Positions 33,814 to 44,541 are shown, numbered from the stretch's first letter. The stretch is 59,915 bases of DNA from an uncultured Clostridium sp. (GCA_902496665.1 CABVBU010000016.1:1-59915); one strand, 5' to 3'. Translations and numbers: made by a program. Notes: generated by a model not told the origin, from the sequence alone.

Positions 33814-33875
33814 AGGAGAGCAAAATGTAATCAGCTAACGATTAGCTGTTGCTTGGTGCGCTCCTTTTCTTTTTG
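33814..33875 (+). terminator. Leader terminator before glpP, probable GlpP-responsive antitermination site
   Basis: Stem AGGAGAGC (33814-33821) with GCGCTCCT (33858-33865), enclosing a small hairpin CAGCTAA/TTAGCTG and the motif CTTGG just before the 3' arm; tail TTTTCTTTTT. The same architecture recurs at 37017-37078. Confidence 0.75.
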
Positions 33876-33879
33876 AGAA

Positions 33880-34464
33880 ATGGAGAAAAGTTTAGTGAAA
33901 CATTATTTTTATCAGGCATTGGAAGAAAACCCGATTATCGCAGCGATCAAAAACATGGATGATCTGGAACTTTGCTGTTCTCTGGAAGAGATCCGTGTGG
34001 TATTCGTCCTGTTCGGCGATATCTGTACGATCCGGACGATCGTAAAACGTTTAAAGGATGCCGGGAAGGTTGCGATCGTGCATGTAGACCTGATCGTGGG
34101 CTTAAGCAGCAAGGAGATCGTGGTGGACTTCATTAAAATGTCGACAGAGGCAGATGGGATCATTAGTACAAAGGTCCCGCTGATCAGAAGGGGAAATGAA
34201 CTGAATTTCATAACGATCCAGAGGTGCTTTTTGCTGGATTCCATGGCGTATGAAAATTTAAGACAGCAGCAGCATCAGGTGAAGCCGGATTATATTGAGG
34301 TACTTCCGGGAATTATGCCGCAGGTCATCTCAAAGATGTGTAAGGTGTCGAAAGCGCCGATTATCGCAGGTGGACTGATCTCCGAGAAAGAATCCGTTAT
34401 GAGCGCCCTCGCAGCAGGAGCGATGGCAGTTTCATCTACGAATCATGAAGTCTGGAAGCTGTGA
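33880..34464 (+). CDS. glpP: Glycerol-3-phosphate responsive antiterminator
   Basis: RNA-acting regulator that, with glycerol-3-phosphate, lets polymerase pass leader terminators of glp genes. The 194-residue TIM-barrel-like protein has NPIIAAIKNMDDLE near its start, VHVDLIVGLSS, DGIISTKVPLI, FITIQRCFLLDSMA and PDYIEVLPGIMPQVI, which are the GlpP family blocks, and it ends AVSSTNHEVWKL. The ATG at 33880 has no SD and almost touches the leader terminator. A GTG at 33895, with GGAG nine bases upstream, is a reasonable alternative start. Being first in the operon, it would control its own synthesis. Confidence 0.93.
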   Translation: MEKSLVKHYFYQALEENPIIAAIKNMDDLELCCSLEEIRVVFVLFGDICTIRTIVKRLKDAGKVAIVHVDLIVGLSSKEIVVDFIKMSTEADGIISTKVPLIRRGNELNFITIQRCFLLDSMAYENLRQQQHQVKPDYIEVLPGIMPQVISKMCKVSKAPIIAGGLISEKESVMSALAAGAMAVSSTNHEVWKL

Positions 34465-34552
34465 ATAGACTGATAACACAAGCTGTTTCAATGCCGGGAA
34501 AAGGGCAGTTGAGATATAGCGTGGGAAAAATTATATTGAAGGAGGAATTGGT

Positions 34553-36049
34553 ATGGCAAAGTATGTAATGGCACTCGACGCGGGGACAACCAGCAACAGA
34601 TGTATCCTGTTCAACGAAAAAGGTGAGATGTGCAGTGTAGCGCAGAGAGAGTTTACCCAGTACTTCCCGAAGCCGGGCTGGGTAGAGCATGATGCGGACG
34701 AGATCTGGGCAAGTATGCTGGGTGTTGCCGTAGAGGCGATGAATATGATCGGTGCCACCGCAGAGGATGTTGCGGCCATCGGTATCACGAACCAGCGTGA
34801 GACAACGATCGTCTGGGATAAGAATACCGGAGAGCCGATCCATCATGCGATTGTATGGCAGTGCCGCAGAACATCGGAATACTGCGACACCTTAAAGGAA
34901 AAAGGCCTGACCGATAAGTTTAGAGAGAAGACAGGTCTTGTGATCGACGCGTACTTCTCCGGAACAAAGGTAAAATGGCTGCTTGACAATGTACCGGGCG
35001 CGAGAGAAAGAGCGGAAAAGGGCGAGCTGTTATTCGGTACAGTCGAGACATGGCTGATCTGGAAGCTTACAAAGGGCGCGGTCCATGTTACAGACTATTC
35101 CAACGCGTCCCGTACAATGCTCTTCAATATCAATACTTTACAGTGGGACGATGAGATCTTAGCGGAACTCGATATCCCGAAGTGCATTCTCCCGGAGCCG
35201 AAGCCGTCAAGCTGTATTTACGGCGAGACAGATCCGTCTTACCTCGGCGGACCGATCCCGATCGGAGGAGCTGCTGGTGACCAGCAGTCCGCATTATTCG
35301 GACAGACCTGCTTCAATCCTGGCGAGGCGAAGAATACATACGGAACCGGCTGCTTCATGTTAATGAACACCGGTGAGAAGCCGATCTTCTCAAAGAACGG
35401 TCTTGTTACAACAATTGCATGGGGACTGGACGGAAAAGTCAACTACGCTCTTGAGGGCTCTATCTTCGTTGCAGGCGCTGCGATCCAGTGGCTCCGCGAT
35501 GAGTTAAGAATTATCGATTCCGCACCGGATTCCGAGTACATGGCGAAAAAAGTAAAAGATACGAACGGCTGTTATGTTGTACCGGCATTCACAGGTCTCG
35601 GAGCTCCGCACTGGGATCAGTACGCGCGCGGAACGATCGTAGGAATCACCCGCGGTGTCAATAAGTACCACATTATCCGTGCGACTCTGGAATCCCTCGC
35701 ATACCAGGTAAACGATGTTCTGGAAGCAATGAAGGCAGATTCCGGTATCGAGCTTGCAGCTCTTAAGGTTGATGGCGGCGCAAGTGCCAACGACTTCTTA
35801 ATGCAGACACAGGCCGATATCATCAACGCGCCGGTAAACCGTCCTCAGTGCGTAGAGACGACAGCTATGGGTGCCGCCTATCTTGCAGGTCTCGCAGTTG
35901 GTTACTGGAGCAGCAAGGAAGACGTTATCAAGAACTGGGCGATCGATAAGACCTTCGAGCCGAAGATCGAAGCCGCTGAGAGAGAAAAACGGATCAAAGG
36001 CTGGAATAAGGCTGTGAAATACGCTTACGGCTGGGCGAAGGAAGACTAA
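34553..36049 (+). CDS. glpK: Glycerol kinase
   Basis: Phosphorylates glycerol to sn-glycerol-3-phosphate with ATP; FGGY family. The 498-residue protein shows ALDAGTTSNRCILF (phosphate-1 motif), TNQRETTIVWDKNTG, WLIWKLTKG and GIRPTYLGG-equivalent DPSYLGGPIPIGGAAGDQQ. FTGLGAPHWDQYARG and LKVDGGASANDFLMQ carry the adenosine motif. The length is standard. GAAGGAGG precedes the ATG. It is 88 bp after glpP and upstream of glpF. Confidence 0.98.
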   Translation: MAKYVMALDAGTTSNRCILFNEKGEMCSVAQREFTQYFPKPGWVEHDADEIWASMLGVAVEAMNMIGATAEDVAAIGITNQRETTIVWDKNTGEPIHHAIVWQCRRTSEYCDTLKEKGLTDKFREKTGLVIDAYFSGTKVKWLLDNVPGARERAEKGELLFGTVETWLIWKLTKGAVHVTDYSNASRTMLFNINTLQWDDEILAELDIPKCILPEPKPSSCIYGETDPSYLGGPIPIGGAAGDQQSALFGQTCFNPGEAKNTYGTGCFMLMNTGEKPIFSKNGLVTTIAWGLDGKVNYALEGSIFVAGAAIQWLRDELRIIDSAPDSEYMAKKVKDTNGCYVVPAFTGLGAPHWDQYARGTIVGITRGVNKYHIIRATLESLAYQVNDVLEAMKADSGIELAALKVDGGASANDFLMQTQADIINAPVNRPQCVETTAMGAAYLAGLAVGYWSSKEDVIKNWAIDKTFEPKIEAAEREKRIKGWNKAVKYAYGWAKED

Positions 36050-36173
36050 ACGAGTTAGAAAATGAGGAAAAGGTTTCGGGTAGGAATTGCGGCTTGCAGA
36101 GAACGGACTTGAATGGAATCATTACTCGAAGTTGTTGAAACAAAACAGAAAGTTCTGAAAAAACAGAAAACTG

Positions 36174-36206
36174 TCTCCGGCTTTTGAGGGGAACGAAAGC
36201 CGGAGA
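36174..36206 (+). promoter_or_regulatory. Stable intercistronic hairpin between glpK and glpF
   Basis: TCTCCGGCTTT/AAAGCCGGAGA, 11-bp perfect stem, no U-run. It may protect mRNA ends or tune glpF expression. Confidence 0.5.
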
Positions 36207-36236
36207 TGCCTAAAACAACAAAAAGGGGGATTTTCT

Positions 36237-36950
36237 ATGCTGCCTTATATTGCAGAGTTTCTTGGAACCATGATGCTTATCATCCTCGGTGATGGTGTTG
36301 TTGCAAACGTAAACCTTAACAAGTCCGGAATGAAAGGTGCAGGAGCTGTCCAGATCACACTGGCATGGGGCCTTGCGGTTCTGGTACCGGCATTTATCTT
36401 CGGAGAAGCTTCCGGCGCGTCCTTCAACCCGGCGCTCACGATCGCACTGGCAGTAGAGGGAAGTTTCGCATGGTCTATGGTGCCCGGATATGTGATCGCA
36501 CAGCTGGCAGGCGCATTTGTCGGCGCATCGATCGTTTACCTGCTCTTCAAAGGACAGTTTGACGCGACAGAAGATCCGGGAACAAAGCTTGGCGTATTCT
36601 GTACAGGTCCGTCGATCCCGAACACTGGATTAAACATTTTAAGCGAAGCAGTTGGTACATTCATTCTCGTTTTCGCGATCAAAGGTATCGGCAATGTAAC
36701 TGGTCTTTCCACAGGTGTTGATAAACTCTTCGTATTTGGAATTATCGTTTCCGTAGGTATGTCCCTCGGCGGACTTACCGGTTACGCGATCAACCCGGCA
36801 AGAGACTTAGGACCTCGTCTTGCACATGCAGTCCTTCCGATCAAGGGCAAAGGTGATTCCAACTTCTCTTACGGTCTCGTAGTTCCGATCGTTGGACCGA
36901 TCATCGGTGCGATCGTGGCGGTTCTCCTTTATGGAGCGATTCCGTGGTAG
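36237..36950 (+). CDS. glpF: Glycerol uptake facilitator (aquaglyceroporin)
   Basis: Six-helix MIP channel passing glycerol across the membrane. The 237-residue protein holds both half-helix NPA motifs: SFNPALTIA (N64) and AINPARDLGPR. The Asp after the second NPA-Arg is the mark of glycerol-conducting members. AAGGGGG precedes the ATG. It lies between glpK and the oxidoreductases, giving uptake, phosphorylation and oxidation in one run. Confidence 0.96.
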   Translation: MLPYIAEFLGTMMLIILGDGVVANVNLNKSGMKGAGAVQITLAWGLAVLVPAFIFGEASGASFNPALTIALAVEGSFAWSMVPGYVIAQLAGAFVGASIVYLLFKGQFDATEDPGTKLGVFCTGPSIPNTGLNILSEAVGTFILVFAIKGIGNVTGLSTGVDKLFVFGIIVSVGMSLGGLTGYAINPARDLGPRLAHAVLPIKGKGDSNFSYGLVVPIVGPIIGAIVAVLLYGAIPW

Positions 36951-37016
36951 GATAAAATAACAGACGGCTGTGCCCGGTGCAGTGCAGCTTAACAATCGGA
37001 TAATTATGGCATGAGA

Positions 37017-37078
37017 TGAGAGAGCCTGACAGGACAACCGCATAAGGGTATGCGTTTACTTGGCGGGCTCTTTTCTCT
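37017..37078 (+). terminator. Leader terminator before the FAD dehydrogenase gene, twin of the glpP leader
   Basis: AGAGCC (37021-37026) with GGCTCT (37066-37071), enclosing CGCATA/TATGCG and CTTGG (37059-37063) next to the 3' arm; tail TTTTCTCTTA. Same order and spacing as 33814-33875, so a likely second GlpP target acting as an intraoperonic attenuator. Confidence 0.72.
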
Positions 37079-37166
37079 TAAGGCCGGAACGCCGCTGGAT
37101 CTGCAAAAACGGCAGAAATGGCGGAAAACTTCTAAAAGAGACAGGATGTAAAGGAGTGAACGGTAA

Positions 37167-38603
37167 ATGTATGATGTGATCATAATCGGAGCAGGAGTAG
37201 CCGGGGCGGCATCTGCGAGAGAATTGTCGCGCTATCAGGCAAAGATCTGCGTGCTGGAGAAAGAGGAGGATGTCTGCTGCGGCACTTCCAAGGCAAACAG
37301 CGCCATCGTCCATGCTGGCTATGACGCGGCGGAAGGTTCCCTGATGGCAAAACTCAATGTACGCGGAAATGAAATGATGGAACAACTGTCAAAGGACCTG
37401 GATTTTCCGTTCAAGAGAAATGGTTCACTGGTGGTCTGCCTGCATGAAGATGAGATGCCGGGGCTTGAGGCTCTTTATAAACGGGGAATCGCAAACGGAG
37501 TTCCGGGTCTCAGGATCTTAAACCGGGAAGAACTCCGGGCGATGGAGCCGAATATTTCCGATGAGGCATGCGCAGCTCTCTACGCGCCCACGGGCGGAAT
37601 CGTATGTCCGTTTAACTTAAATATCGCCTTGGCGGAGAATGCCAACGCGAATGGAGTAGAATTTCACTTTGATACGGAAGTCACCGACTTGAGACCGGTG
37701 GAAGACGGCTGGGAGATCCGGACAAGCAGGGGCACATATAAGACGCGTTACGTTGTGAACGCGGCGGGGGTCTATGCGGACAAATTCCACAATATGGTGA
37801 GCAAAAAGAAGATCCACATCACCCCAAGACGTGGAGATTACTGCCTGCTCGATAAAACTGCCGGAAATCATGTGAGCCATACGGTATTCGCGCTTCCCGG
37901 AAAATACGGAAAAGGCGTTCTTGTGACTCCGACGGTCCACGGAAATCTGTTGGTGGGTCCGACAGCGATCGATATTGAGAACAAAGAGGGCACGAACACT
38001 ACGAGAGAGGGATTAAATGAGGTTATCACAAAGGCGGAGATGAACGTGAAGAACATTCCGATGCGCCAGGTGATCACTTCCTTCGCCGGACTCCGTGCCC
38101 ATGAGGACGGACATGAATTCCTGATCGGTGAGCTGGAGGACGCGAAAGGCTTTATCGACTGTGCGGGAATCGAGTCTCCGGGTCTGACAAGCTCCCCGGC
38201 GATCGGCGAGATGGTGGCGGATATCCTGAAGGAGAAGATGGATCTCAGGGAAAAAGAGAACTTTATCGCAACGAGAAAAGGCGTTCTGAACCCGAATACT
38301 TTAAGTAAGGAAGAACGGATCCGGTTAATTAAGGAGAAACCGGAGTACGGAAATATTATCTGCCGCTGCGAGATGATCACGGAAGGCGAGATCATCGATG
38401 CGATCCGAAGACCTTTAGGCGCAAAATCCTTAGATGGAGTAAAACGCAGAACGAGAGCCGGAATGGGGCGCTGCCAGGCAGGCTTCTGTTCCCCGAGAAC
38501 GATGGAGATCCTTGCGAGAGAATGCCATAAGAGCATGTTTGAGATCACAAAATCCGGCGGAAACTCGCAGATCGTCAAGGGCATCAATAAGGATTCGTTA
38601 TAA
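37167..38603 (+). CDS. FAD-dependent glycerol-3-phosphate dehydrogenase-like oxidoreductase with C-terminal BFD-like [2Fe-2S] domain
   Basis: 478 residues. The N-terminal FAD-binding motif is IIGAGVAGAASARELSRY. A DAO fold follows with STKANSAIVHAG (substrate-site region) and the C-terminal FAD contact GIESPGLTSSPAIG. The last ~110 residues form a bacterioferritin-associated-ferredoxin-like domain: CRC and, about 35 residues on, GRCQAGFC, giving four cysteines for a [2Fe-2S] cluster. Its place after glpKF and its tandem with an FAD/NAD oxidoreductase and a DUF1667 protein suggest an anaerobic three-subunit glycerol-3-phosphate dehydrogenase, analogous to GlpABC. That role is inference; 2-hydroxyglutarate-type substrates are possible. 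Confidence 0.85.
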   Translation: MYDVIIIGAGVAGAASARELSRYQAKICVLEKEEDVCCGTSKANSAIVHAGYDAAEGSLMAKLNVRGNEMMEQLSKDLDFPFKRNGSLVVCLHEDEMPGLEALYKRGIANGVPGLRILNREELRAMEPNISDEACAALYAPTGGIVCPFNLNIALAENANANGVEFHFDTEVTDLRPVEDGWEIRTSRGTYKTRYVVNAAGVYADKFHNMVSKKKIHITPRRGDYCLLDKTAGNHVSHTVFALPGKYGKGVLVTPTVHGNLLVGPTAIDIENKEGTNTTREGLNEVITKAEMNVKNIPMRQVITSFAGLRAHEDGHEFLIGELEDAKGFIDCAGIESPGLTSSPAIGEMVADILKEKMDLREKENFIATRKGVLNPNTLSKEERIRLIKEKPEYGNIICRCEMITEGEIIDAIRRPLGAKSLDGVKRRTRAGMGRCQAGFCSPRTMEILARECHKSMFEITKSGGNSQIVKGINKDSL

Positions 38604-38620
38604 AAGGGAGGTGACAGAGC

Positions 38621-39889
38621 ATGAAATCGTATGATATTGTGATTATCGGAGGCGGACCAGCGGGTCTTGCCGCTGCAGTTTCCGCGAAGAAAAACGGAAT
38701 CGAGAGTATTCTGATCCTGGAACGTGACAGGGAGTTAGGCGGAATCTTAAACCAGTGCATTCATAACGGCTTTGGACTCCACACCTTCAAGGAAGAGCTC
38801 ACGGGTCCGGAGTACGCGGGACGGTTTATTAAACAGGCAGAAGAATTAAATATCGAATATAAACTGAACACCATGGTCATGGATATCAGTGAGCAGAAGA
38901 TCGTGACGGCTATGAACAGGGAGGAAGGTCTTTTCGAGATCCAGGCAAAAGCAGTGATCCTTGCAATGGGATGCAGAGAGCGGTCGAGAGGCGCTTTAAA
39001 CATTCCTGGATACCGCCCGGCGGGAATCTTCTCCGCAGGTACGGCCCAGAGACTCGTCAATATCGAAGGCTATATGCCGGGACGAGAAGTTGTGATCCTG
39101 GGTTCCGGAGATATCGGACTCATCATGGCGAGACGAATGACGCTTGAGGGCGCAAAGGTCAAGGTTGTCGCGGAGCTGATGCCGTATTCCGGCGGATTAA
39201 AGAGAAATATCGTCCAGTGTCTCGATGATTATGGAATCCCGTTAAAGTTGAGCCACACCGTTGTGGACATCAAGGGGAAAGAGAGACTGGAGGGAATTAC
39301 GTTAGCGCAGGTAGACGGAAAAGGAAAGCCGATTCCTGGAACAGAAGAGGAATACAGCTGTGATACACTGCTTCTCTCTGTTGGACTGATCCCAGAGAAT
39401 GAGATCTCCAGGGGAATGGGCGTGGACATGAACCCGGTGACATCCGGTCCGAAGGTCAATGAGAGCCTTGAAACAAATATTGAAGGTGTTTTCGCCTGCG
39501 GAAATGTGCTTCATGTACATGATCTCGTAGACTTTGTATCCGAGGAAGCGGCGATTGCCGGAAAGAATGCGGCATCCTATGTGAAACAGGGCGAGAACCG
39601 TCCGTCTGGCGGACATGAGATCGTCTTAAATCCGATCGAAGGTGTGCGCTACACAGTTCCTGGAATCATCGATCCGGCGAGAATGGACGAGGAGCTGACC
39701 GTTCGTTTCCGCGTGGGCGGTGTCTATAAGAACTGCTATGTGAGCGCGTATTTCGGTGACGAGCGTGTGATCCACAGAAAACGTCCGGTAGTGGCACCGG
39801 GGGAGATGGAGGAACTGAAACTCAAAAAGGCAGATCTTTTGAAGTATCCGGATCTTGAGACGATCACGGTCAAAATCGAGGAGGCGTAG
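38621..39889 (+). CDS. FAD/NAD(P)-binding pyridine nucleotide-disulfide-type oxidoreductase of the glp operon
   Basis: 422 residues with two dinucleotide-binding motifs, IIGGGPAGLAAAVSAKKNG at the start and VVILGSGDIGLIMARRM near residue 160. The motif GILNQCIHNGFGL is common to this subfamily paired with DAO-type dehydrogenases. FACGNVLHVHDLVDFVSEEA contacts FAD. GGGAGGTGA precedes the ATG, 17 bp after the dehydrogenase. The probable role is electron transfer from the dehydrogenase to NAD+ or a membrane acceptor. Confidence 0.88.
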   Translation: MKSYDIVIIGGGPAGLAAAVSAKKNGIESILILERDRELGGILNQCIHNGFGLHTFKEELTGPEYAGRFIKQAEELNIEYKLNTMVMDISEQKIVTAMNREEGLFEIQAKAVILAMGCRERSRGALNIPGYRPAGIFSAGTAQRLVNIEGYMPGREVVILGSGDIGLIMARRMTLEGAKVKVVAELMPYSGGLKRNIVQCLDDYGIPLKLSHTVVDIKGKERLEGITLAQVDGKGKPIPGTEEEYSCDTLLLSVGLIPENEISRGMGVDMNPVTSGPKVNESLETNIEGVFACGNVLHVHDLVDFVSEEAAIAGKNAASYVKQGENRPSGGHEIVLNPIEGVRYTVPGIIDPARMDEELTVRFRVGGVYKNCYVSAYFGDERVIHRKRPVVAPGEMEELKLKKADLLKYPDLETITVKIEEA

Positions 39890-39892
39890 GCG

Positions 39893-40252
39893 ATGGAGGA
39901 AAGAAGACTAATTTGTATCGGCTGTCCGATGGGCTGTCCTCTTGTCGTGACGATGGACGGCGGTGAGGTCGTAAGCGTGACGGGAAATACCTGTAAGCGC
40001 GGCGAGATCTATGGACGGAAAGAGGTGACAAATCCGACAAGGATCGTGACTTCCACAGTCCGGGTATCCGGCGGAAGTATCGACATGGTGTCGGTGAAGA
40101 CGAAGGAAGATATCCCGAAGGAAAAGATCTTTGACTGTGTGAAAGCGTTAAAGACAGTCGAGGTTGCGGCCCCGGTGCATATCGGGGATGTGATCATGAA
40201 GGACGTTGCCGGAACGGGAGTTGATGTTGTGGCGACGAAGAACGTGGAGTAA
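39893..40252 (+). CDS. DUF1667 domain protein
   Basis: 119 residues. The N-terminus has C8-x2-C11-x3-C15 and C33, a likely Fe-S or zinc site. The DUF1667 body includes GNTCKRGEIYGRKEVTNPTRI and STVRVSGG. It starts three bases after the preceding stop, with GGAGGCGTAGG upstream, so it is tightly coupled. In Clostridia it regularly accompanies the two oxidoreductases and is presumed to be a third subunit carrying electrons. A strong terminator closes the operon. Confidence 0.9.
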   Translation: MEERRLICIGCPMGCPLVVTMDGGEVVSVTGNTCKRGEIYGRKEVTNPTRIVTSTVRVSGGSIDMVSVKTKEDIPKEKIFDCVKALKTVEVAAPVHIGDVIMKDVAGTGVDVVATKNVE

Positions 40253-40297
40253 GAGTAAGTAAGGTCAATAAATGCAAGAAATATAGGTGATGATTGA

Positions 40298-40354
40298 GGT
40301 GCTGCCCGCTTACCGTTTTCTGAGGAGAATGGAAGGCGGGCAGTGCCTTTTTTA
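40298..40354 (+). terminator. Terminator of the glp operon
   Basis: Long stem of GGTGCTGCCCGCTTACC-GTTTTC with GAGAAT-GGAAGGCGGGCAGTGCC, then TTTTTT. Confidence 0.9.
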
Positions 40355-40367
40355 TGTGGAAATCAGA

Positions 40368-40410
40368 ACATCCGTCCTGAATCTGTTTTTAGTGGATTCA
40401 GGACGGATGT
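40368..40410 (-). terminator. Perfect 16-bp hairpin after glgB
   Basis: ACATCCGTCCTGAATC/GATTCAGGACGGATGT with an 11-base loop. On the minus strand the tail is only TCTGATTTCC, so termination is probable but not textbook. Confidence 0.65.
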
Positions 40411-40432
40411 GTTACTTGCAAAACATATATTT

Positions 40433-42370
<1,938 letters not shown>

Positions 42371-42373
42371 CAC

Positions 42374-43711
42374 TTAAACCTCCTGAAGTTTAAAGATCGC
42401 GCCGCCGTTTGCCGGGAGCGTGACGGAAAGTCTGCCGTTTTCGAGGGAGAATGGGACCTCTCCGGGCAGCAGGGATACGGCATCTGAGGCTGTACATGGC
42501 AGCGGGATCGAGATGGATGCCGGCTGTTCATCATTATTGACAGCGGAGATCACGGTTCCATGTTCCCCGGACCGGCTGAAAGCAAACTGGCGGTTTGTGA
42601 GGAGAAGTTCCTTGTAGGAGCCGTTGTGGAACGCGTCATTTTCTGTGTGGATTTTTCCGAGTGCCGCGATGTGGGACACAAGCTCCGGAGCTTTTCCAGA
42701 CATGTCAGACAGGTTGAGTGCCGGGCGAAGGACCTCATCGGATGTTCTGGAACGCTTTCCTTCAATTCCCCATTCGCTTCCATAATAGATAGAAGGAATT
42801 CCGGGGAGAGTGAAGAGAAGCTGGTACACCGGAAACAGGTTTGCCAGGTTGTTTAATTTACTTGCGATCCGGTCCTCGTCGTGGTTGTCCACAAAGGTGT
42901 AAAGCGATCTTCCCACCGCCTCCAGACGCCGCACATTGTGGGCAATCTCAAAGTAGTTGTGGTCATTGTGACCGGAGTAGAGCGCTTTATGAAGCTCGTA
43001 GTTTGTCACGGAATGCAGCATTTCCGGGTTCACCCAGCGGTTATATTCGCCGTGGATCACCTCGCCCATGAGCCAGAAATCAGGTTTCATGGCGGAGGTC
43101 TTTTCCCGGAGTTCTTTCATAAACCCAAAATCCAGGACATTCGCGCAGTCCAGGCGGATCCCGTCGATATTGAAGTTGTCGACCCAGAACTGGACTGAGT
43201 CGAACAGATACTGGCGGACCTCCGGGTTCCAGAGATTTAAGCAGGGGAGCTCGAAATGTCCCTGCCAGGCCTCGTAGCCGAAGGGGTCACCCAAAGGGCT
43301 TCCCCAGCCGAAGTTTACGCCGCGGTACCAGTCCTTATACGGGGAAGCTTCCCGCTTTTCGCGGATATCCTGGAAAGCGAAAAACTCACGTCCGGTATGG
43401 TTGAAGACACCGTCCACCACAACGCGGATCCCGTTTTCATGGCAGAGGCGCACAAAACGGGCAAAATCTTCGTTGGAACCAAGTCTGCGGTCCACGAGCC
43501 GGAAATCTTTTGTATCGTAGCCGTGGGTGCATGACTCAAAGAGCGGTCCGATGTAGATCGCAGAGCCATTTAAGGCTCTGATATGCGGGATCCAGGACTC
43601 AAGTTCCGTGAGCCGGTGGGCGGTCTCTGTGAGCGTGTTTGCTTTTTCTGTCCCCAAAAGTCCAAGGGGATAAATATGGTAAAAGACAGCCTGTTCGTAC
43701 CAGGTATGCAT
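42374..43711 (-). CDS. GH13 alpha-amylase family glycoside hydrolase (neopullulanase/maltodextrin glucosidase-like)
   Basis: 445 residues with a (beta/alpha)8 catalytic domain: VVVDGVFNHTG (region I), GIRLDCANVLDF with the nucleophile Asp (II), FWLMGEVIHG with the acid/base Glu (III) and FVDNHDEDRI (IV). A short C-terminal beta domain ends the protein. There is no signal peptide, so it acts in the cytoplasm, probably on maltodextrins or glycogen branches. It ends where the glgB SD begins, indicating coupling, and starts six bases after the DUF2508 gene. Confidence 0.9.
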   Translation of the reverse strand: MHTWYEQAVFYHIYPLGLLGTEKANTLTETAHRLTELESWIPHIRALNGSAIYIGPLFESCTHGYDTKDFRLVDRRLGSNEDFARFVRLCHENGIRVVVDGVFNHTGREFFAFQDIREKREASPYKDWYRGVNFGWGSPLGDPFGYEAWQGHFELPCLNLWNPEVRQYLFDSVQFWVDNFNIDGIRLDCANVLDFGFMKELREKTSAMKPDFWLMGEVIHGEYNRWVNPEMLHSVTNYELHKALYSGHNDHNYFEIAHNVRRLEAVGRSLYTFVDNHDEDRIASKLNNLANLFPVYQLLFTLPGIPSIYYGSEWGIEGKRSRTSDEVLRPALNLSDMSGKAPELVSHIAALGKIHTENDAFHNGSYKELLLTNRQFAFSRSGEHGTVISAVNNDEQPASISIPLPCTASDAVSLLPGEVPFSLENGRLSVTLPANGGAIFKLQEV

Positions 43712-43716
43712 GGTTA

Positions 43717-43947
43717 TCAGACCTCCTGAAGCTCCCTTTTTTTCAGGCGTCGGAGAAGAAACTGATACCGGAGCTGCGCAGCGTTCAGTTCATAGATATA
43801 GCAGTCGACTAAGGTCGGGTCAACGACCTGTTCGAACTGGTTCTGGGCGGATAAGATCGCCGTTTTGCTGAGCTCGATCTGGCGCTTCAGTTCATTTGTT
43901 TCCCGGCGGTAAGCCTGTTTGGAAGCATTTTTTTTCGAAAAAAACAT
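43717..43947 (-). CDS. DUF2508 (YaaL-like) family small protein
   Basis: 76 residues, mostly helical and charged, with ELKRQIELSKTAILSAQNQFEQVVDP followed by LVDCYIYELNAAQLRYQFLLRRLK, the recognisable DUF2508 pattern. The function of the family is unknown; in many Firmicutes it lies beside recR/bofA, not here. The ATG at 43947 follows GGGG ten bases upstream; ATGs at 43956 and 43983 are too near to or before that site. It is cotranscribed with the GH13 gene six bases on. Confidence 0.75.
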   Translation of the reverse strand: MFFSKKNASKQAYRRETNELKRQIELSKTAILSAQNQFEQVVDPTLVDCYIYELNAAQLRYQFLLRRLKKRELQEV

Positions 43948-44125
43948 AAATATCATACCCCAATTCTTTACGGATAGTGCCAACAGCAGTCTGTTTCAGG
44001 CGGCCGAAGGCTGTTCTGCCGAATTTTGTCCACAGATGGGCTTTGCCGGACTGCAGCGCGTCTGTCTGTGGAGAAAACCAGAAGTTTCTGTAATTGGTAG
44101 TATGAGGATCATTCACCCGGAATAT
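43948..44125. other. 178-bp structured spacer between arsR-like gene and DUF2508 gene
   Basis: Contains a hairpin across the arsR stop (CCGGAAT/ATTCCGG) and a second with 8-bp arms TCCACAGA/TCTGTGGA (44029-44072). No ORF with an SD is visible. Confidence 0.4.
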
Positions 44126-44461
44126 TCAGGATTCCGGATATTTTTCAAGCTCTTCTTTCAGCCGGCCGAGCTTGTCGATGGCGCTTTTGTTTGTGAGATA
44201 ATAATAATTGCAAACACCTTTTCTTAAAACGTCGATCAGGCCGGTATCTTTTAAGATCTTTAAATGGTGAGAGACAGCAGGACGGGAGAGACTTGTCCGG
44301 TCCGTGATCTCGTTGACATTTAAGCCGGGGATCCGTCCTTCACCAGTGGTCTGTGTTTCAAAGAGGCACTGCAGGATCGTCAGTCTTGTTCGGTCACCGA
44401 GCGCAATAAATAAAGGAATGCACTCTTCAAAGATATCGCCCAGAAGATTTTCTGAGATCAT
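44126..44461 (-). CDS. ArsR/SmtB family winged-helix repressor
   Basis: 111 residues with the ArsR winged helix: FIALGDRTRLTILQCL, LNVNEITDRTSLSRPAVSHHLKILKDTGLIDVLRKG and NYYYLTN. The CxC metal motif of helix 3 is absent, so it is unlikely to sense arsenic or cadmium at the classical site; C14, C32 and C83 remain as possible thiol sensors. GGAGAG precedes the ATG. It heads an operon with DUF2508, GH13 and glgB, and a perfect palindrome overlaps its start point, suggesting autorepression and control of glycogen genes. Confidence 0.9.
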   Translation of the reverse strand: MISENLLGDIFEECIPLFIALGDRTRLTILQCLFETQTTGEGRIPGLNVNEITDRTSLSRPAVSHHLKILKDTGLIDVLRKGVCNYYYLTNKSAIDKLGRLKEELEKYPES

Positions 44462-44488
44462 GAATTCTCTCCTTCCTGAAATGTTTTG

Positions 44489-44504
44489 GTTTAAAAATTT
44501 AAAC
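44489..44504. promoter_or_regulatory. Candidate ArsR-family operator
   Basis: GTTTAAA-AA-TTTAAAC, perfect 7-bp arms, lying at the predicted transcription start (~44506) of the arsR-glgB operon. Confidence 0.6.
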
Positions 44505-44512
44505 TTAATTGC

Positions 44513-44541
44513 ATTTTACCATTTTTCCTGAATTGCGTCAA
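44513..44541 (-). promoter_or_regulatory. Promoter of the arsR-glgB operon
   Basis: Minus strand TTGACG (44541-44536), 17-bp spacer, TAAAAT (44518-44513). Confidence 0.8.
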
